This document shows, one piece after another, positions 14,572 through 22,698 of a DNA stretch of 64,000 nt (position 1 is its first letter; each line of letters opens with the position of its first letter). This DNA comes from Plantactinospora sp. BC1. GTDB lineage: Bacteria > Actinomycetota > Actinomycetes > Mycobacteriales > Micromonosporaceae. The translations under genes were made by a program, and so were the position numbers. The notes beneath the pieces were generated by a model that made no database searches, was not told the origin of the DNA, and saw only the letters and a program-made list of their open reading frames with translations. The stretch covers positions 2,728,001 to 2,792,000 of the forward strand of contig NZ_CP028158.1 of NCBI RefSeq assembly GCF_003030345.1, read 5' to 3'.

Positions 14572-15153
14572 TCAGCCGACCGGAGTCGGGGTCTTCTCCT
14601 CGATCCCGGTCGCGACCGGTGCCTGCGCCTCCACCGCGGCCCGCTTCCGGGCCCGGTGCGCCGCCACGTGTGACCGGGTGGCGCAGCGTTCCGAGCAGAA
14701 CCGGCGGCAGCAGTTGGACGAGGTGTCCAGGTAGACGTTGCCGCACCGGTCGTCGGCGCAGACGCCGAACCGGGAACTGCCGTACTCGCACAGCCAGACC
14801 GAGAGGCCCCAGACCGCACCGGCGAGGAACTCGGCACTCACCGAGGCGCCCCGGCTGGTCACGTGCATGTGCCAGTCCTTGGCGTCGTGCCCGGATATCC
14901 GTGGCTGGACGGGATAACTCTCCAGAAGTGAATTCAGTTCGGTCACCGCGTCGGCGTCCCGTCCCGAGGAACCGAATTCGAAGACGTCCCGCAGGCGTTT
15001 CTGGGCCCGACGGAAGGCGGCGACGTCCCGTTCGGTCACCTCGTCGCGCATCCAGCCGTGTTCGTCGGTGAAAACGGCCCGCAGGCCGTCGAGGTCGTCG
15101 AGTCGCGCGTTGACGAGATCGACCCCGGTCCGGGCGTACGCGTCGAAGTTCAC
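14572..15153 (-). CDS. CGNR zinc-finger (ABATE domain) protein
   Basis: 193 residues from GTG 15153. The N-terminal helical ABATE domain (residues 1-130) precedes the C-terminal zinc finger CADDRCGNVYLD ... NCCRRFCSERCATR, containing the CGNR-family cysteines and the Asn-Val-Tyr-Leu-Asp strand; here CGNV is followed by a second Cys cluster. The family is thought to bind stress-related RNA polymerase or nucleic acid targets, with regulatory function inferred only. A TACGGT box lies 6 nt before the start, so the transcript is probably leaderless. Confidence 0.85.
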   Translation of the reverse strand: MNFDAYARTGVDLVNARLDDLDGLRAVFTDEHGWMRDEVTERDVAAFRRAQKRLRDVFEFGSSGRDADAVTELNSLLESYPVQPRISGHDAKDWHMHVTSRGASVSAEFLAGAVWGLSVWLCEYGSSRFGVCADDRCGNVYLDTSSNCCRRFCSERCATRSHVAAHRARKRAAVEAQAPVATGIEEKTPTPVG

Positions 15154-15159
15154 CCGACA

Positions 15160-15165
15160 ACCGTA
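15160..15165 (-). promoter_or_regulatory. -10 box TACGGT of a leaderless promoter
   Basis: Minus-strand TACGGT ends 6 nt before GTG 15153. Confidence 0.5.
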
Positions 15166-15439
15166 GACGACTTACGGCTCCGGTGGCGCGCCCATGTAGC
15201 GGGGAAGGAACGGCGAGTAGCGATCGGTGCTCCGGGACCGGCCGGTCGGTGGCGCGGGCACCGGACGCCCGCCGGTCACCGAGCAACCGCCTGCGGACCA
15301 GACGATGATCCGATAACAATGGTCCCGGGCGGAATCGCAGCCAACGCCACTCTTCGTCCGGTAAGTCGGAGGTCGGGAGAGGGTGGCGGCGGAGGACTGC
15401 CGGGCCTCCGGTCCCCGCGTACGGGCAAGCGGCTGGCGT

Positions 15440-15445
15440 TACGCT
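15440..15445 (+). promoter_or_regulatory. -10 box TACGCT of a leaderless promoter
   Basis: TACGCT, 6 nt before ATG 15452, without a Shine-Dalgarno. The 286 nt between this start and the divergent CGNR gene hold no other recognisable feature. Confidence 0.5.
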
Positions 15446-15451
15446 CAGCTC

Positions 15452-16372
15452 ATGCTCCGATCGGTCATCCTCGCCGCCTCCCGGTCATCCCGGATCGAGC
15501 GGCTCGTCGAGACGGCCCCGTTCACCCGGGACGTCGTACGCCGGTTCGTCGCCGGCACCACCACCGACGACGCGCTGCGCGCCACCCGCCAGCTCGTCGC
15601 CGACGGTCTCGCGGTCTCCATCGACCACCTGGGCGAGGACACCGTCAGTGCGGACCAGGCGATCGCCGTCCGGGACGAGTACCTGGCCCTGCTCGGCGGG
15701 CTCGCCGGGGCCGGGCTCACCCCGCCGGCCGAGGTCAGCGTCAAGCTCTCCGCGCTCGGGCAGAAGTTCGACGAGCGGCTGGCCCGGGAGCACGCGCACG
15801 CGATCTGCGCCGCCGCCGCCTCGGCGGGGACGACGGTCACCCTGGACATGGAGGACCACACCACCACCGACTCGACCCTGGACATCCTCGCCGAGCTGCG
15901 CAAGGACTTTCCGGGTACCGGGGCGGTGCTCCAGGCGTACCTGCGGCGTACCGAGGCGGACTGTCGGGAGCTGGCCACCCCGGGGTCGCGGGTGCGGCTC
16001 TGCAAGGGGGCCTACAAGGAGCCGGAGTCGGTGGCGTACCAGTCCGCCCGGGAAGTGGACAAATCGTACGTCCGGTGCCTGAACGTCCTGCTCGCCGGCC
16101 AGGGGTACCCGATGGTCGCCACCCACGACCCCCGGCTGATCGCGATCGCCGAGGACCGGTCCCGGTGGTTCGACCGTACGCCGGAGGAGTTCGAGTTCCA
16201 GCTCCTCTACGGGGTACGCCCGGACGAGCAGAACCGGCTCGCCGAGGCCGGCCACACGGTACGCGTCTACCTGCCGTACGGCACCGACTGGTACGGCTAC
16301 CTGATGCGTCGGCTCGCCGAGCGCCCGGCCAACCTGGCGTTCTTCGCCCGCGCCGTGGCGACCCGGGGATAG
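15452..16372 (+). CDS. proline dehydrogenase
   Basis: 306 residues, the usual size of monofunctional PRODH. It oxidises L-proline to pyrroline-5-carboxylate with FAD, feeding electrons to the membrane. Recognisable blocks of the TIM barrel: VSVKLSALGQKFD, TLDMEDHTTTDSTLDIL, the AYLRRTEADC segment, RLCKGAYKEPESVAYQS and the C-terminal YLPYGTDWYGYLMRRLAERP, which holds the RR pair that binds the proline carboxylate. No P5C dehydrogenase gene lies beside it, so the pathway's second enzyme is encoded elsewhere. The start is set by the leaderless promoter. Confidence 0.92.
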   Translation: MLRSVILAASRSSRIERLVETAPFTRDVVRRFVAGTTTDDALRATRQLVADGLAVSIDHLGEDTVSADQAIAVRDEYLALLGGLAGAGLTPPAEVSVKLSALGQKFDERLAREHAHAICAAAASAGTTVTLDMEDHTTTDSTLDILAELRKDFPGTGAVLQAYLRRTEADCRELATPGSRVRLCKGAYKEPESVAYQSAREVDKSYVRCLNVLLAGQGYPMVATHDPRLIAIAEDRSRWFDRTPEEFEFQLLYGVRPDEQNRLAEAGHTVRVYLPYGTDWYGYLMRRLAERPANLAFFARAVATRG

Positions 16373-16446
16373 CGCCCGGTCCTCGGTCCCGCCCGGCGCT
16401 CGGCCTGACTGGGATCGGCCCGCTCGGCCTGGCATCCTCGGACGAT

Positions 16447-17217
16447 ATGGACTTCTTCCGCGCGGTGGCGGCGTTGCGTGCCGCCCTCGCCGACTCACCC
16501 CGGGCACCTGCGGCTCCCGATCTGGTCGAACAGATCCTCGGCCTGCTCCGCCCCTCGGTCGGACTCGCCGTACCGGCCCGGTCCCGCAACGGCGGAACTC
16601 CCGGCCCGGTCGCCGGCTGGTACGGCGGGCTGCCCGGGCTGCCGGACGACGTGCCGTGGCCGCACCACCGGGGTCGGCCGATGACGCTGCTGGCCCGGCT
16701 CGACTGTGCCGCGCTGGCGCCGCTACTCGGTCCGGAGTGGACACTGCCCCGGGACGGGGCGCTGCTCTTCTTCGTCGACGAGTGGCAGCACGCCGACTTC
16801 GGGGCGGACCCGGGTGACGACGGTTGCGTCGTGCTGCACGTACCCGTCGGGGTGCCGGACCGGGCCGCCCCGCCGGAGGTGGTGCCGATCCCGGCGCTGC
16901 CGCTGGTCGCCGCCCCGGTCCTGGCCGCCCCCGACTACGCCGAGCCGGAACTCGCGCCGGTCTTCTCGACCGACCCGATCAGGGTGATGAGCCTGGTCGC
17001 CGAGATCCGCGACCGGCTGCCGACGGTGCGGCACCGACTGCTGGGCTGGCCGGACGATCCGGTGGCGGAACTGCCTGGCCACCGGCCGCTGCTGACCCTT
17101 GAGGCCGAGGAGGGGACCGCCTGGGGCGAACTGGTCGGTGTCTCGTTCTGGATCGACGGCCCGGACCTGGCGGCGGGCCGGCTGTCCCGGGTACGCCGGG
17201 TCCTCGACGTCGCCTGA
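16447..17217 (+). CDS. DUF1963 (YwqG-like) protein
   Basis: 256 residues from ATG 16447, located 75 nt after proline dehydrogenase; a CATCCT hexamer 8 nt before the ATG is a weak leaderless -10. The family signature is present: GGLPGLPDDVPWPHHRGRPM, LLARLDCAAL and the GALLFFVDEW strand (usual form G-x-L-x-F-F). C-terminal HRLLGWPDDPV repeats the typical LGGxP motif in altered form. Function of the family is unknown. Long open frames continuing upstream through proline dehydrogenase are GC artefacts. Confidence 0.8.
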   Translation: MDFFRAVAALRAALADSPRAPAAPDLVEQILGLLRPSVGLAVPARSRNGGTPGPVAGWYGGLPGLPDDVPWPHHRGRPMTLLARLDCAALAPLLGPEWTLPRDGALLFFVDEWQHADFGADPGDDGCVVLHVPVGVPDRAAPPEVVPIPALPLVAAPVLAAPDYAEPELAPVFSTDPIRVMSLVAEIRDRLPTVRHRLLGWPDDPVAELPGHRPLLTLEAEEGTAWGELVGVSFWIDGPDLAAGRLSRVRRVLDVA

Positions 17218-17252
17218 CCCACCCGCCCGGCCCTGCCGGGTACCCGAAAAGG

Positions 17253-17311
17253 CGCATCCGGCCCGCCGAGGGTGCGATCTGCTGATCGTTTCCCCCGACG
17301 GACCGGATGCG
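17253..17311. terminator. possible long-loop hairpin between convergent genes
   Basis: CGCATCCGG / CCGGATGCG arms (extendable to 11 bp with a G-U pair) 41 nt apart, in the 168 nt between the DUF1963 gene and the surface-protein gene. Weak as a terminator because of the long loop. Confidence 0.3.
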
Positions 17312-17385
17312 TCCGCTCCGTCACCGGTGGTGGTCTCCGTTGCCGGCTACCCGTCCCCGGTCACCTGCGCCTCGGATGTCGAGGA

Positions 17386-19641
17386 TCAGGCGAAGCAGTT
17401 GTCGATCGTTTCCTTGCCGGCGCAGTTGTCGGGCCGGTTCTTGCTGATGACGGTGTCGTCGTCCACCTTGACCTTGGCGTGCTCGGCGAAGAGCCCGCCG
17501 CCCTTCTTGGTCGCGTCGTTCTCGACGATCTTGCTCTTCTTCAGTTCGAGTGAACCGCCCTCGACCGCGATGCCGCCACCGACCGAACGTGCGCCGACGG
17601 CGCTGTTCTTGCTGACCTCGGTGTTCCGCACGATCACCTCGGACTTCTCGGCGAAGATGCCGCCGCCGTCACCCCGGGTGGTGTTCTTGGTGATCTTGCT
17701 GTCGTCCACCGTGAGCAGGCCCTTGATGGTGGCGATGCCGCCGCCGTCCTTGGTGCCGAGGTTCTTGCTGACGTGCAGCCCCCGGACCGTGAGGGTGGCG
17801 TCCTTGTTGAAGAGGCCGCCGCCGACCTTCGCGGTGTTGCCGTTGACCTCGCCGTCCCAGACCTTGGTCCGGGCCGAGACGCTGGCGATGCCGCCGCCCT
17901 CTGCCGCGTTGTTGTGCTCGAAGGCGCTCTTGGTGATGTCGGCCGCCCCCTGGTAGTTGGCGAGCCCACCGCCGGCCTTGTCGGCGCTGTTGCTGAAGAA
18001 CTCGGACTTCTCCACGGTGAGGACACCACCGTTGAGGATCCCGCCACCGTTGCCGGCGGAGTTGTTCTCCTCGAACTTGCTCTCCGCGACCGCCAGGTGG
18101 CCGTCGTTGAAGATCGCGCCGCCGCCGCCGTCCTTGGCGAGTGCGGTGCTGTCCGAGATGGTGACCCGCTTGACCTTGGCGCTGGCGCCGTGGTCGACCG
18201 AGATCGCGCCGCCGGTGTCCGCCCGCCCGTTCTCCAGGAAGACCTCGCTCAACTCCAGCTCCCCGCCGTCCCGGACGGTGAAGAAGCGGAAGTCCTTGGC
18301 GTAGCTGTCCCGGGTGATGGTCGCGCCCTCACCCTTGATCTTGATCGGGGCCTTGATCACCGGCAGACCGGACCGGTCGTTCTTCTTGTCGTGCTTCTTC
18401 TCGTCCTTCTTGCCGTTCTGGCTGCCCGCGGCCGCCGACGCGCCGGCAGGACCGTTGGCGGCGTCGGTCGGCGCCTTGCCGTAGTCCTTCTCGCCCTTGC
18501 CGTTGTGCTTCTCGCCGCTGTCGTCGTACGCGGTGAGCGTGTAGGTGCACTTCGGCGCGAGCTTGAGGCTGCCGCCGCCCTCGGCGTTGGCGTGCACCAG
18601 CGCGGCGATGAGCTTGTCGGGGTCGCACGGTACGGACGTCACCTTCTCGTCCTCGCGCTTGTCCGAACCGCAGCCTTCGCGGCCCTCCTGGGACCCGCCG
18701 TTCCAGCCCGAGCCCTCCGAGCCGGAACCCTGCCAACCCGAGCCGTTCTCGCCGCCGCTCTGGGAGCCGCCGTGCCAACGAGAGCTGTCGGAGCCGGGAG
18801 TCTCCCCGGACGAGTCCTTCTCGTCGCCACCCTGCGAGCCGCCCTGCCAGCCGGAACCGCTCTGCGATCCGCCCTGCGAGCCACCCTGCCAGCCGGAGCC
18901 GTTGGAGTCCTTGGCGTCCTTGTCGTCCTTGGAGCCCTCGTGCTTGTCCTTGGCGTCCTTGTCGTCCTTGGAACCCTCGTGCTTCTCCTTGGCGTCCTTG
19001 GACTCGGCGGCCGGTCCGGCCTTCGGGTCCTTGGTCGCGGTCGGTCCGGCCTTGGGGTCCTTGGTCGCCGTCGGTCCGGCCTTGGGGTCCTTCGACTCCT
19101 CGGGCTTCGCCTCCTCGGGCTTCGCCTTCGAGTCCTTGGACTCGGCGGTCGGTCCGGCCTTCGGGTCCTTGGTCGCCGTCGGTCCGGCCTTCGGGTCCTT
19201 CGACTCCTCGGGCTTCGCCTCCTCGGGCTTCGCCTTCGAGTCCTTCGTGTCGCGTGGCGCGGCCTTCGACTCTTCGGCCTTCTTGTCGTCGTGGCCCTGC
19301 CGGCCACCGCCGGGCTTGCAGTAGTCCTGCCAGTTGCCACCCTGGGAGTCCTCGCCACCCTCGTGCTTGCCGTTCGGGTCCTTGGGATCTTCGTGCTTGC
19401 CCCGGTCCCTGCCTTCGTCGCCCTTGTCGTCGTTGGCGGCGGCGACGATCGACAACTGCCCCAGGTCCACGTCTGCCAGGCCCTTGTCACCGGCCAGGGT
19501 GGCGACGCCGGCCAGGCCGGCCGCGCCGGCCACCAGGCTGCCGGCGACGATGCCGCCGGCTAAGAACCACCGGGACCGACGCCTTTTCGGCCGAGTCGTG
19601 GGCTGACGGGGATCCGGGTGGCTCCCTTGGAATTCGGACAT
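17386..19641 (-). CDS. secreted beta-helix (PMP-like) surface protein with disordered repeat stalk
   Basis: 751 residues from ATG 19641, preceded by AGGGAG. After a basic N terminus a hydrophobic signal/anchor (WFLAGGIVAGSLVAGAAGLAG) leads into ~300 residues of Lys/Asp/Glu/Ser-Gly low complexity with repeated KDPKAGPTA and GSKDDKDAKD units and then GSGWQGGSQ units. Residues ~390-751 form a right-handed parallel beta helix with repeated GGG(I/L) turns and N-S/N-N ladders (GGAIFNDGHL, NGGGILNGG, GGGLANYQG, DGGGIATIKG), like polymorphic membrane or adhesin-type pectate-lyase folds. It lacks LPxTG or C-terminal helix. Probably an extracellular adhesin or polysaccharide-binding protein; no catalytic residues visible. 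Confidence 0.75.
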   Translation of the reverse strand: MSEFQGSHPDPRQPTTRPKRRRSRWFLAGGIVAGSLVAGAAGLAGVATLAGDKGLADVDLGQLSIVAAANDDKGDEGRDRGKHEDPKDPNGKHEGGEDSQGGNWQDYCKPGGGRQGHDDKKAEESKAAPRDTKDSKAKPEEAKPEESKDPKAGPTATKDPKAGPTAESKDSKAKPEEAKPEESKDPKAGPTATKDPKAGPTATKDPKAGPAAESKDAKEKHEGSKDDKDAKDKHEGSKDDKDAKDSNGSGWQGGSQGGSQSGSGWQGGSQGGDEKDSSGETPGSDSSRWHGGSQSGGENGSGWQGSGSEGSGWNGGSQEGREGCGSDKREDEKVTSVPCDPDKLIAALVHANAEGGGSLKLAPKCTYTLTAYDDSGEKHNGKGEKDYGKAPTDAANGPAGASAAAGSQNGKKDEKKHDKKNDRSGLPVIKAPIKIKGEGATITRDSYAKDFRFFTVRDGGELELSEVFLENGRADTGGAISVDHGASAKVKRVTISDSTALAKDGGGGAIFNDGHLAVAESKFEENNSAGNGGGILNGGVLTVEKSEFFSNSADKAGGGLANYQGAADITKSAFEHNNAAEGGGIASVSARTKVWDGEVNGNTAKVGGGLFNKDATLTVRGLHVSKNLGTKDGGGIATIKGLLTVDDSKITKNTTRGDGGGIFAEKSEVIVRNTEVSKNSAVGARSVGGGIAVEGGSLELKKSKIVENDATKKGGGLFAEHAKVKVDDDTVISKNRPDNCAGKETIDNCFA
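18900..19250 (-). repeat. in-frame repeats in the surface-protein stalk
   Basis: Two ~105 bp near-identical blocks (encoding SKDSKAKPEEAKPEESKDPK followed by AGPTA units) plus extra copies of the 27 bp KDPKAGPTA unit and two copies of a 36 bp GSKDDKDAKD unit. Copy number is likely to vary by slippage between strains. Confidence 0.75.
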
Positions 19642-20063
19642 CAAGCTCCCTGCCTTTCGAATACAAGACACGGCCGCACCATCTGGGGCGCGGAGGGCCA
19701 CAAATAGGTTGTAGCCACTTAAGGTCACCGTACGGTGCTCTTCAGTGCACGGCGGGCCTATATGAAGAAAACCCACGAACCAGTGGAATTAAGGGCTCTG
19801 AGCGCTCGAAAAGCGCTAACCGGATAGATGCGGGGCAGATCCTGGCAATCCAATTTCGGGCAGAAAAAAGCAGACGGTGACGGCTTTGGACGGACCTCTC
19901 TTAACGGCCGAGTCATCCGGGGAGGGCACAATTCGTACATCGAGCGCAGGTGGCGCAGGCGGCTCATCCGGCGCGTTCGGGCGGTGGCCGCGTGAAACGG
20001 GTCGGATCGAGGTCAGGGTTCCTCCGGATGGCCGCCCGCCCCCGGTCGGGAGAGACTGAACCG
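19642..20063. other. 422 nt divergent intergenic region
   Basis: Separates the surface-protein gene from the HAAS membrane gene. A hairpin-forming AGCGCT-N5-AGCGCT lies near 19800-19817 and the stretch 19690-19870 is A+T-richer than its surroundings, as expected for promoters. Short frames here show no coding character or conserved start. Confidence 0.5.
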
Positions 20064-20768
20064 GTGACCGCCCCGATCGACGACTACGTCCGCGCGGTCG
20101 GCGACCGGTTGCGCGGTGCCGCGAGGTTGCGGGCCGACATGCTGGCCGAGATCCGGGACGCGCTGGTCGACGCCGCCGAGGCGTACCGGCACGACGGCCA
20201 GACCGCCACGGAGGCGCAACGACTGGCCGTACGGGAGTTCGGTTCGGCGCAGCGGATCGCGGCCGGGCTACAGGACGTGCTGGCGGTGGCACAGGGGCGG
20301 CGTACGGCGCTGCTGCTCCTCGGAGTGCTCGGCGCCCAGTACGGCACGACGGAGTTGTTGGGCCGGATCGGCGGCTGGCAGCAGTTCTGGGACGGCGCGC
20401 AGCCCGGGGCGGCGTACCTGTGGCTGGCCCGGGCGACGGACACCTTCGCGGGGCTCGCCCTCGGCGCCGCCCTGGTGGCGGTCGTCCTGCTGCGTTGGGG
20501 GCCACGGCACTTCGACATCCGGCCGGCGGCGATCCGGCTCACCGCCGTACTCGCCTCGGTGGTGGTCGCGGTGACCATGGTCTGCGGCGTGCTGCTCGCC
20601 GTACTGCCGCCCGGGAACGGAGGCGTGCAGGCGCTGGTCGGCGGGGTCGGCTCGGCTGTCTCGTCGGCCCTGCTGCTCGGCTCGGCACGACACTGCTGGC
20701 AGGCCGCCGCCGAGCGGCCGTACTCCCGACCGGCGGCGCGACTGGCCGGGTCGTGGGCGGGCCGCTGA
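20064..20768 (+). CDS. HAAS (permease prefix domain) membrane protein
   Basis: 234 residues from GTG 20064 with GGGAGAG 9 nt upstream. Residues 1-75 form the helical HAAS/permease-prefix domain (DDYVRAVGDRL, RADMLAEIRDALVDAAEAYR, EAQRLAVREFGSAQRIA). Four hydrophobic segments follow (about residues 85-105, 130-155, 165-195, 200-220). Such proteins are normally paired with a PadR regulator and sense or tune membrane stress; no PadR gene is adjacent here. Physiological role unknown. Confidence 0.8.
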   Translation: MTAPIDDYVRAVGDRLRGAARLRADMLAEIRDALVDAAEAYRHDGQTATEAQRLAVREFGSAQRIAAGLQDVLAVAQGRRTALLLLGVLGAQYGTTELLGRIGGWQQFWDGAQPGAAYLWLARATDTFAGLALGAALVAVVLLRWGPRHFDIRPAAIRLTAVLASVVVAVTMVCGVLLAVLPPGNGGVQALVGGVGSAVSSALLLGSARHCWQAAAERPYSRPAARLAGSWAGR

Positions 20769-20799
20769 GGGCAGGTTCGCACGGCTGGACGATTGGTCG

Positions 20800-20805
20800 T
20801 ACTCT
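20800..20805 (+). promoter_or_regulatory. -10 box TACTCT of a leaderless promoter
   Basis: TACTCT, 6 nt before GTG 20812. Confidence 0.5.
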
Positions 20806-20811
20806 CCGGCC

Positions 20812-22620
20812 GTGACCGACGGGGACTACCACCACCGCCCACCGGCCGACCAAGAGCCGCGGATCGGCTATCCACCGGCCGACAGCCAGCCCTCCGAGTG
20901 GCGGCGCCCGGGCGGTCAGCCGTCCTCCGCGCCCGAACCGGTCGGGCTCGGCCTCCCGCCGGTGAGCGGTTATCCGGTGCGGCCCACCGGTTACGAGCCG
21001 GACCTCGACCGCCACCAGCCGACCCAGCCCGCCTACCAGCCGGCCGGCTACCCCCCGGCCGGCGGGTACGGCCAGCCGCCGACCGGGTACCCGACGCCCG
21101 GCGGTCATGCGATGCCGGGCGGTTATCCGGTGCCCGGCGGTCATTCGTCGCCCGGCGGTTATCCGGTGCCCGGCGGTCATCCGTCGGCCGGCGGCTATGC
21201 GGTGCCGGGCGGTCATCCGTCGGCCGGCGGTTATGCGGTGCCGGGCGGTTATCCGGTGCCCGGCGGACATCCGGTGCCGGGCGGACATCCGGTGCCCGGC
21301 GGCTACGGGCCGGCACCGGCCGATCTTCTGCCACCGCCGCGTCGGCGCCGGTGGCCGCTCTGGGTGGGCCTCGGTACCGTCGTGGCCCTGCTGCTCTGCG
21401 CGGCGCCGGTCGCGATCGGGGCTGCGTTGCTCGACCGGGTGTCCGGCCCGACCGGCCCGACCGGCGGTGCCGGTGCGGCGGCCAGCCCGAAGGCCGGCGA
21501 CCCGGTCTCGGTCACCGGCGACTGGCTCACCGAGCAGATCCGCGGCCTGCTCGACGGGCAGGCGAAGGCGCTGCTCGGCGGCGACGAGAGCGGCTACGTC
21601 GGGCTCGCCGAGCCGAACACGGCGATCGCCCGGCAGCTCCGGCGCGAATTCCGGACCCTGCGGGCGATGCGGGTCAGCAAGTGGGAGCCGAAACTGCTGG
21701 GCCAGGTGGTCAAGCTCGACACGGGCGGCGAGTGGCGGGCCAACCTCACCGTCGCGCACTGCTTCGTGAGCCCCGGCTGCGAACCGAACGAGATCACCAT
21801 GGTCACCCGGTGGAAGGACAGCGCCGGGCAGCCGCGACTCTCCGCGATCGACACCGACCGGGCCGGTGGACCGGGCCGGCCACGGCCCTGGGAGAGCGAC
21901 GAACTGGTCGCCTCGATCGGCGAGCGCACTCTGGTCGCGGCGCCCCGGGCGTTCCGGGACCGGCTGCCCGACCTGCTGCGCGAGGGAGAGCGGGCGGCCA
22001 AGGTCGCCGACCGGTACGCCGTGGACGGCTCGCCGCCCGAGCGCTACCTGATCTTCTACGCCGGCCCGAACGAGTGGAGCCGCTGGTACGGCGGCAACCG
22101 GCCGGACTGGACCGCCGGATACGCCGTACCGGTCGGCGACGACCAGTACGACCTGGTGCTCAACTCCAAGGCCGTGGTACCGGGCCAGTACGCCGACCTG
22201 ATGCGGCACGAGCTGACCCACGCCTCCTCGCTGGCCGGAGCCGAACAGATCGACGACGATGCCTGGTGGTTGGTGGAGGGACTCGCCGAGCAGGCGGCGG
22301 CGGGTGGCAAGGCGGCGAGCCGGTACGGCAGCCTCGACGACGTCGACCGGCTGGTCGGCTCGGGCTGGAACGGCAAGCTGGCGGACGTCGCGCCGAGCAG
22401 GGGCTCCGAGGACTGGCACGTCGCCGGCAGTTACGGCGTCGGCTATCTCGCCGTACGGCATCTCGTGGACCGGTTCGGCGAGAAGGACGTACTCGCCTTC
22501 TTCAAACTGGTGGTGCACGACGGCAGGTCGGAGGCGGAGGCGTCCCAGGAGGCGTTCGGCCAGGACTGGTCGAAGCTGCACGACGAGTGCGTGGCGTACG
22601 TGAAGAGGACCGCCTCCTAG
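20812..22620 (+). CDS. membrane-anchored gluzincin-type metalloprotease-like protein
   Basis: 602 residues. The N terminus (1-170) is Pro/Gly/Tyr-rich and disordered, with an 18 bp tandem repeat encoding PGG(Y/H)PVP-type units; a basic stop-transfer and transmembrane helix follow (RRRRWPLWVGLGTVVALLLC, ~178-205). The extracellular part ends in a zinc site: HELTH at H466-H470 and WLVEGLAE with E489 as the third ligand, spacing usual for gluzincins, followed by GSYGVGYLAVRHL. Substrate unknown; cell-envelope proteolysis is inferred. Single-gene transcription from a leaderless promoter, next gene 78 nt away with its own promoter. Confidence 0.8.
   Translation: MTDGDYHHRPPADQEPRIGYPPADSQPSEWRRPGGQPSSAPEPVGLGLPPVSGYPVRPTGYEPDLDRHQPTQPAYQPAGYPPAGGYGQPPTGYPTPGGHAMPGGYPVPGGHSSPGGYPVPGGHPSAGGYAVPGGHPSAGGYAVPGGYPVPGGHPVPGGHPVPGGYGPAPADLLPPPRRRRWPLWVGLGTVVALLLCAAPVAIGAALLDRVSGPTGPTGGAGAAASPKAGDPVSVTGDWLTEQIRGLLDGQAKALLGGDESGYVGLAEPNTAIARQLRREFRTLRAMRVSKWEPKLLGQVVKLDTGGEWRANLTVAHCFVSPGCEPNEITMVTRWKDSAGQPRLSAIDTDRAGGPGRPRPWESDELVASIGERTLVAAPRAFRDRLPDLLREGERAAKVADRYAVDGSPPERYLIFYAGPNEWSRWYGGNRPDWTAGYAVPVGDDQYDLVLNSKAVVPGQYADLMRHELTHASSLAGAEQIDDDAWWLVEGLAEQAAAGGKAASRYGSLDDVDRLVGSGWNGKLADVAPSRGSEDWHVAGSYGVGYLAVRHLVDRFGEKDVLAFFKLVVHDGRSEAEASQEAFGQDWSKLHDECVAYVKRTAS
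21097..21303 (+). repeat. 18 bp tandem repeat (PGG[YH]PV coding)
   Basis: About 11 in-frame copies of CCCGGCGGTYATCCGGTG, alternating Tyr and His in third-variable positions, with GCCGGC variants in the middle. Lies in the cytosolic disordered head of the metalloprotease-like protein. Confidence 0.8.
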
Positions 22621-22686
22621 ATCACGTGCAGGTCAGCGGGCTCGCCCGGCCCGCGCGTCGGGCCGGCGGGGGGCGGCGGTAGCTCG

Positions 22687-22692
22687 TACCAT
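22687..22692 (+). promoter_or_regulatory. -10 box TACCAT of a leaderless promoter
   Basis: TACCAT, 6 nt before GTG 22699, the first gene of the three-gene efflux operon. Confidence 0.5.
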
Positions 22693-22698
22693 GGCGGC

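Noticed and set aside
15058-17217. A 719-codon plus-strand frame running through the proline dehydrogenase gene
   Set aside because: Only its last 257 codons (from 16447) have real protein character; the rest is a GC-driven shadow of proline dehydrogenase in another frame.
17773-19563. 596-codon plus-strand frame opposite the beta-helix gene, rich in Leu/Val/Gly
   Set aside because: Composition mirrors the Asp/Lys/Glu repeats of the real minus-strand gene; looks like membrane helices only because of codon complementarity.
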